From: Bog-375 sp049698695
GTDB lineage: Bacteria > Acidobacteriota > Terriglobia > Bryobacterales > Bryobacteraceae
Assembly (NCBI GenBank): GCA_049698695.1
Contig: JBAVYH010000187.1
Span: 12,353 to 76,352, forward strand
Length of the DNA stretch: 64,000 nucleotides
Direction: 5' to 3'
Both the position numbers and the translations under genes were made by a program. How positions within the stretch are numbered: the first letter of the stretch is position 1; every line of letters starts with the position of its first letter. The notes under the pieces are model-generated. The model searched no databases, was not told the origin of the DNA, and worked only from the letters and a program-made list of their open reading frames with translations. Shown piece after piece: positions 61,223-64,000 of this stretch.

Positions 61223-62527
61223 ATGGAAATCCGTTCCGACCTGACGCCTGCTGCGCTGGCGGGCAAAGTGCGCCGGCTGTTTGAACTTTCGGCTCAAAAG
61301 ATTCACTCTCTCGAAAAGAGCTGGCAGCCATCGCAAGGTTCGCCCGTGTTCACCGTCGGTGGCCGCTACACCAGCCGCGGCTGGACGGAATGGACGCAGG
61401 GCTTCCACATCGGCTCGCCCATCCTGCAGTTCGATGCCACCGGCGAACGCGAGTTTCTCGAACTCGGCCGGGCGCGCACAGCGGAGCTGATGGCAATCCA
61501 CGTCAGCCACACCGGCGTCCACGACCACGGCTTCCATAACATCAGCACTTACGGAAACCTGCTGCGCCTGATGAACGAGGGCCGCATCGCGGAGGATGCC
61601 TGGGAGCGGCGTTTTTACGAGCTGGCGCTCAGGGTTTCCGGCGCCGTGCAGGCGGCGCGCTGGTCGCCCACCGCTGATGGCGGCGGGTATATCTATTCCT
61701 TCAACGGCCCTCACTCGCTGTTCGTCGACACCATCCGCTCCCTGCGCAGCCTGGCGGTGGCGCACCGGCTGGGCCACGCGCTGATGGGCGAAAACGACCG
61801 GCGGATTTCGCTGCTCGACCGGCTGATGGATCACGCCCGCACCACGGCCAAGTACTCGGTCTATTACGGCGAGGGGCGCGACGCCTACGACGTGCGCGGG
61901 CGCGTGGCGCACGAGAGCATCTTCAATCCCAACGACGGCCAGTACCGCTGCCCGAACTCGCAGCAGGGTTACTCGCCGTTCACCACCTGGACACGCGGCC
62001 TGGCGTGGGCCATGTGCGGCTTCGCCGAGCAGTTGGAATTCTTCGCCGAGCTCGATGGCCCCGCCGAGTTCCGCGCGGTGATGGAGAAAGCGGCGCGAGC
62101 AACGTGCGATTTCTGGATCGCCAATACGCCGCTCGATGGCATCCCGTATTGGGATACCGGCGCGCCCGGCCTGACCCAGCTTGGGGCGTGGCGCGAGCTG
62201 CCCAGCGACCCGTTCAACCGGCATGAGCCGGTCGACAGCTCCGCCGCCGCGGTTGCCGTGCAAGGGCTGCTCCGCCTGGGCCGCTACCTGAAGGACGACC
62301 GCTATTGGAACGCCGGGCTCACCGTCGCCAGTGCGCTGTTCGATGAGCCGTATCTCAGCCTTGCCCCTAACCATCAGGGCTTGATTCTGCACTCGGTGTA
62401 TCACCGGCCGAAGGGTTGGGACGGCGGGCTGGGTGAGTCTTCGATGTGGGGCGATTATCACGCCCGCGAGGCGGCGCTTTATTTGCTGCGGCTGGCCGAT
62501 GGCGGCGCGTACTTGAAATTCTGGTAA
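61223..62527 (+). CDS. GH88 unsaturated glucuronyl hydrolase
   Basis: 434 aa (alpha/alpha)6-barrel enzyme removing the unsaturated uronic acid left by polysaccharide lyases. WTEWTQGFHIGSPI, HDHGFHNIST (Asp101), the second acidic site HSLFVDTIRS (Asp169), IPYWDTGAPG, EPVDSSAAAVAVQGLL and the terminal GLGESSMWGDYHAREALY-type block (ESSMWGDYHAREAALYLLRL) are all family features. There is no signal peptide, so it is cytoplasmic. No lyase gene is next to it. The ribosome site is weak. Confidence 0.93.
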   Translation: MEIRSDLTPAALAGKVRRLFELSAQKIHSLEKSWQPSQGSPVFTVGGRYTSRGWTEWTQGFHIGSPILQFDATGEREFLELGRARTAELMAIHVSHTGVHDHGFHNISTYGNLLRLMNEGRIAEDAWERRFYELALRVSGAVQAARWSPTADGGGYIYSFNGPHSLFVDTIRSLRSLAVAHRLGHALMGENDRRISLLDRLMDHARTTAKYSVYYGEGRDAYDVRGRVAHESIFNPNDGQYRCPNSQQGYSPFTTWTRGLAWAMCGFAEQLEFFAELDGPAEFRAVMEKAARATCDFWIANTPLDGIPYWDTGAPGLTQLGAWRELPSDPFNRHEPVDSSAAAVAVQGLLRLGRYLKDDRYWNAGLTVASALFDEPYLSLAPNHQGLILHSVYHRPKGWDGGLGESSMWGDYHAREAALYLLRLADGGAYLKFW

Positions 62528-62578
62528 GGCGGGGGAGGCGTTCGCCTTGGCAACTTTCTCTTTCACAGTGGCGCCAGC

Positions 62579-62605
62579 AACCGCTCCCTAACGGTCGCGG
62601 CTCTG
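62579..62605. repeat. Dispersed repeat half-copy (AACCGCTCCCTAACGGTCG)
   Basis: Single arm, AACCGCTCCCTAACGGTCGC from 62579, nearly identical to 55577-55602. It lies between the convergent GH88 and VWA genes. Confidence 0.78.
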
Positions 62606-62643
62606 GGCATTGGCGCGCCGGGTACTTCGCGGGTCCTCGCCGC

Positions 62644-63582
62644 TTACATCTTGGGCGCGTAGTAACCGGCGCGGGCGCGCACGATCAGGTCCTTGCGGCC
62701 CTTCACGCGAAGGCTGACGGGGTGCCACTGCCCATCGGTGAGCAGCGGCTCGGGGCGATACAGGATGTTGTACTGGTGGCGCAGCTCGTTGGCGATGTTT
62801 TCGAAGGATTGCGCCATGTCCTCCACCTGAAAGGGGAAGAAGGCGCGCCCGCCGGTTTCCGAGGTGAGATAGCGCAGGACCTTGTCGCCGTCGGTGGCGG
62901 CGCCGCTGCTGTTGGTGGAGATGGCGTAGATCACCACGTCGGCCTTCTGCGCCATTTCGAGTGCCTGGTCGCGGGTGTAGTCGCTCTGGTTGTCGTCGCC
63001 GTCGCTGACGATGACGATGGCGCGCCGGAATTTGGTGCGCGGCTGATCGAGCGCCAGCTTGTCGCGGCAGGCGTAATAAATGGCGTCGTAAAGCGCCGTG
63101 CCGCCGCCGGGCCGCAGGTCGCGGATGCCGGCTTCGAGCTTCACCGGATCATCGACCAGGTCCGTCACCAGCTCCGCATGGGTATCAAACCGCACCAGAA
63201 GTGCCTTGTCCAGGCGGGCCCGCATCACCGTCCGCAGGAACTCAGCGGCCGCATCCTGCTCGAAGCGGAAGCGGTCGCGAACGCTGTTGCTGGTATCGAT
63301 GAGGATGCCGAGGCGCAGCGGCAGATCGCTTTCCGCGGTGAACTCCTGAATAGTTTGCGGCCGCTTGCCTTCGGTGACTTCGAAGTCGTCACGGGTAAGA
63401 TCGGTGACGAACCGCCCGCGTTTGTCGGTGACGGTGAACAGCATGTTCACGCGCGTGACGTCCACCGAAATGCGCGCCGGCTCCTCGGACTGCTCGGCGG
63501 GGGGCGGAGCCGTCTTCTGCTGGCCGAAACCAAGCACGGCGCCGAGCGCGCCGAAAGCCGCTAACAACACCCATCGGTTCAT
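62644..63582 (-). CDS. Secreted VWA-domain protein, acidobacterial type
   Basis: 312 aa. Signal peptide (1-20) then a Pro/Glu-rich linker and a beta-sandwich (ISVDVTRVNMLFTVTDKRGR) that leads to a von Willebrand A domain. The metal-ion-dependent adhesion site is complete: DTSNS (DxSxS), the Thr of GGGTALYDAI and the Asp of IVSDGDDNQ. The C-terminal LRHQYNILYRPE is typical of the VWFA-related Acidobacterial family (TIGR03436-like). Adhesion or complex assembly outside the cytoplasm is likely. It is divergent from the truncated gene at 63738. Confidence 0.93.
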   Translation of the reverse strand: MNRWVLLAAFGALGAVLGFGQQKTAPPPAEQSEEPARISVDVTRVNMLFTVTDKRGRFVTDLTRDDFEVTEGKRPQTIQEFTAESDLPLRLGILIDTSNSVRDRFRFEQDAAAEFLRTVMRARLDKALLVRFDTHAELVTDLVDDPVKLEAGIRDLRPGGGTALYDAIYYACRDKLALDQPRTKFRRAIVIVSDGDDNQSDYTRDQALEMAQKADVVIYAISTNSSGAATDGDKVLRYLTSETGGRAFFPFQVEDMAQSFENIANELRHQYNILYRPEPLLTDGQWHPVSLRVKGRKDLIVRARAGYYAPKM

Positions 63583-63737
63583 GACGACTCAATTATACCG
63601 TGGGGGCCGGCCGCCGCCGCCCGCGCCACCGCGGCACGGATCAGCAAGCAGGCGACAGAGCGCAAGCCGGGGAACATTCCGTCACTGGGTGGCGTACTAT
63701 CCGGGTGTACCGCCCAGCATTCGGAAGGGGAGTTTTC

Positions 63738-63920
63738 ATGAAGAAGCTTTTCACCGCGCCAGGGATGCTTTTGCCGGTCCTGGCGTGCGCCTTATGCAGT
63801 GTTTGCGCCGACGCCCAGACGGTCCCGTCGCTGGACAGCATTCAGTCCCAGGCGGAGCTCGACAAGGCCATCGCGTCGCTCGATGCCGCTCTCTTCGATG
63901 CCTATTATAGTGTCTCATAG
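63738..63920 (+). pseudogene. DUF4440/SnoaL-like secreted protein, truncated
   Basis: 60 aa starting at 63738 (GGAAGGGGA before). A signal peptide (KKLFTAPGMLLPVLACALCS) leads into SQAELDKAIASLDAALFDAY, the opening helix of NTF2/DUF4440 proteins, in which DAYN-CDL normally follows. Here the frame runs into YSVS and a TAG, at the same place where the base composition turns AT-rich and an IS-like sequence begins. It is therefore read as an interrupted gene. Confidence 0.6.
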
Positions 63921-64000
63921 ATAGCTTTACCTTTAGGTGGTCTTGGTTCATACTATAGGAGCGATGCCCCGTGCTCCCGCTGCTGCGCTGGTTGTCACCG
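63904..64000 (+). mobile_element. Putative left end of an IS630-type insertion sequence
   Basis: From 63904 the DNA is AT-rich and has an inverted pair TATAGT (63906-63911) / ACTATA (63952-63957). An ATG at 63964 begins MPRAPAAALVVT, like the N-terminus of some IS630-family transposases, and runs off the window. The break in the DUF4440 gene lies at a TA dinucleotide, the target of this family. Only the first 97 bases are visible, so the family is a guess. Confidence 0.4.

Overview
The window reads as chromosomal DNA of a high-GC soil Acidobacteriota, most likely of the Bryobacterales/Solibacter type. Four lineage-typical families point that way: a large MacB/FtsX-type permease of the 'acidobacterial duplicated orphan permease' (ADOP) kind coupled to a PadR regulator (47219-50278), a secreted VWA protein of the acidobacterial VWFA-related type (62644-63582), a long beta-propeller protein with a Solibacter-type C-terminal module (50461-53247), and a reaction-centre-type cytochrome c subunit homologue without photosynthesis genes (11209-12312). 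This assignment is inference from protein families; no rRNA or tRNA gene was seen.

Layout. 1-2364: the 3' part of clpC and an ankyrin-repeat gene. 2502-6202 (minus): a packed operon HU -> M50 protease -> GT2 -> GT4 -> prepilin peptidase, divergent from a flavin reductase and an aldo/keto reductase. 7967-12312: a Gfo/Idh oxidoreductase, a nucleoside hydrolase broken by one in-frame amber codon, a secreted hypothetical and a diheme-type cytochrome. 12457-22562: leuA, an acyl-CoA synthetase, a Tat-exported oxidoreductase, a glycosyltransferase flanked by one intact and one remnant serine hydrolase, paaK plus an ACT protein, and an orphan HTH antitoxin. 22699-34109 (all minus): APC permease, dolichol-phosphate-type GT2, then ggt -> sugar epimerase -> arginase -> ddl -> a 47-codon small ORF -> S41 protease, with AhpD-like/rlmB and gntP upstream. 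34182-41493: an MFS transporter, two tandem TolC-type outer-membrane proteins, an M28 peptidase. 41722-53247: very large secreted repeat proteins, a FecR-like glycine-rich protein and the ADOP/PadR pair. 53583-60323 (minus): a housekeeping operon Trm112 -> GT9 -> MsbA -> YicC -> Gmk -> RpoZ -> CoaBC -> UDG. 60427-64000: a SEC-C pseudogene, a HicAB toxin-antitoxin pair, a GH88 hydrolase, the VWA protein, and a small secreted gene cut off by what looks like the left end of an IS630-type element.

The most unusual signal is non-coding. The gaps between genes carry several families of dispersed palindromic elements. One (copies at 12316, 17303, 18881, 22101, 31368, 39574, 45854) is built from short perfect hairpins that change sequence from copy to copy while keeping pairing, and is closed in the best copies by a TGGGGCA/TGCCCCA outer stem, giving a predicted cloverleaf. 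A second family (AACCGCTCCCT-ACGGTCGCGGCT; 14096, 35463, 37477, 41569, 55576, 62579) sits in gaps, inside an otherwise gapless operon, and inside the 5' end of a TolC reading frame. Start codons were often moved inward from the longest possible reading frame using Shine-Dalgarno sequences, signal peptides and 1- or 4-base overlaps with the preceding gene.
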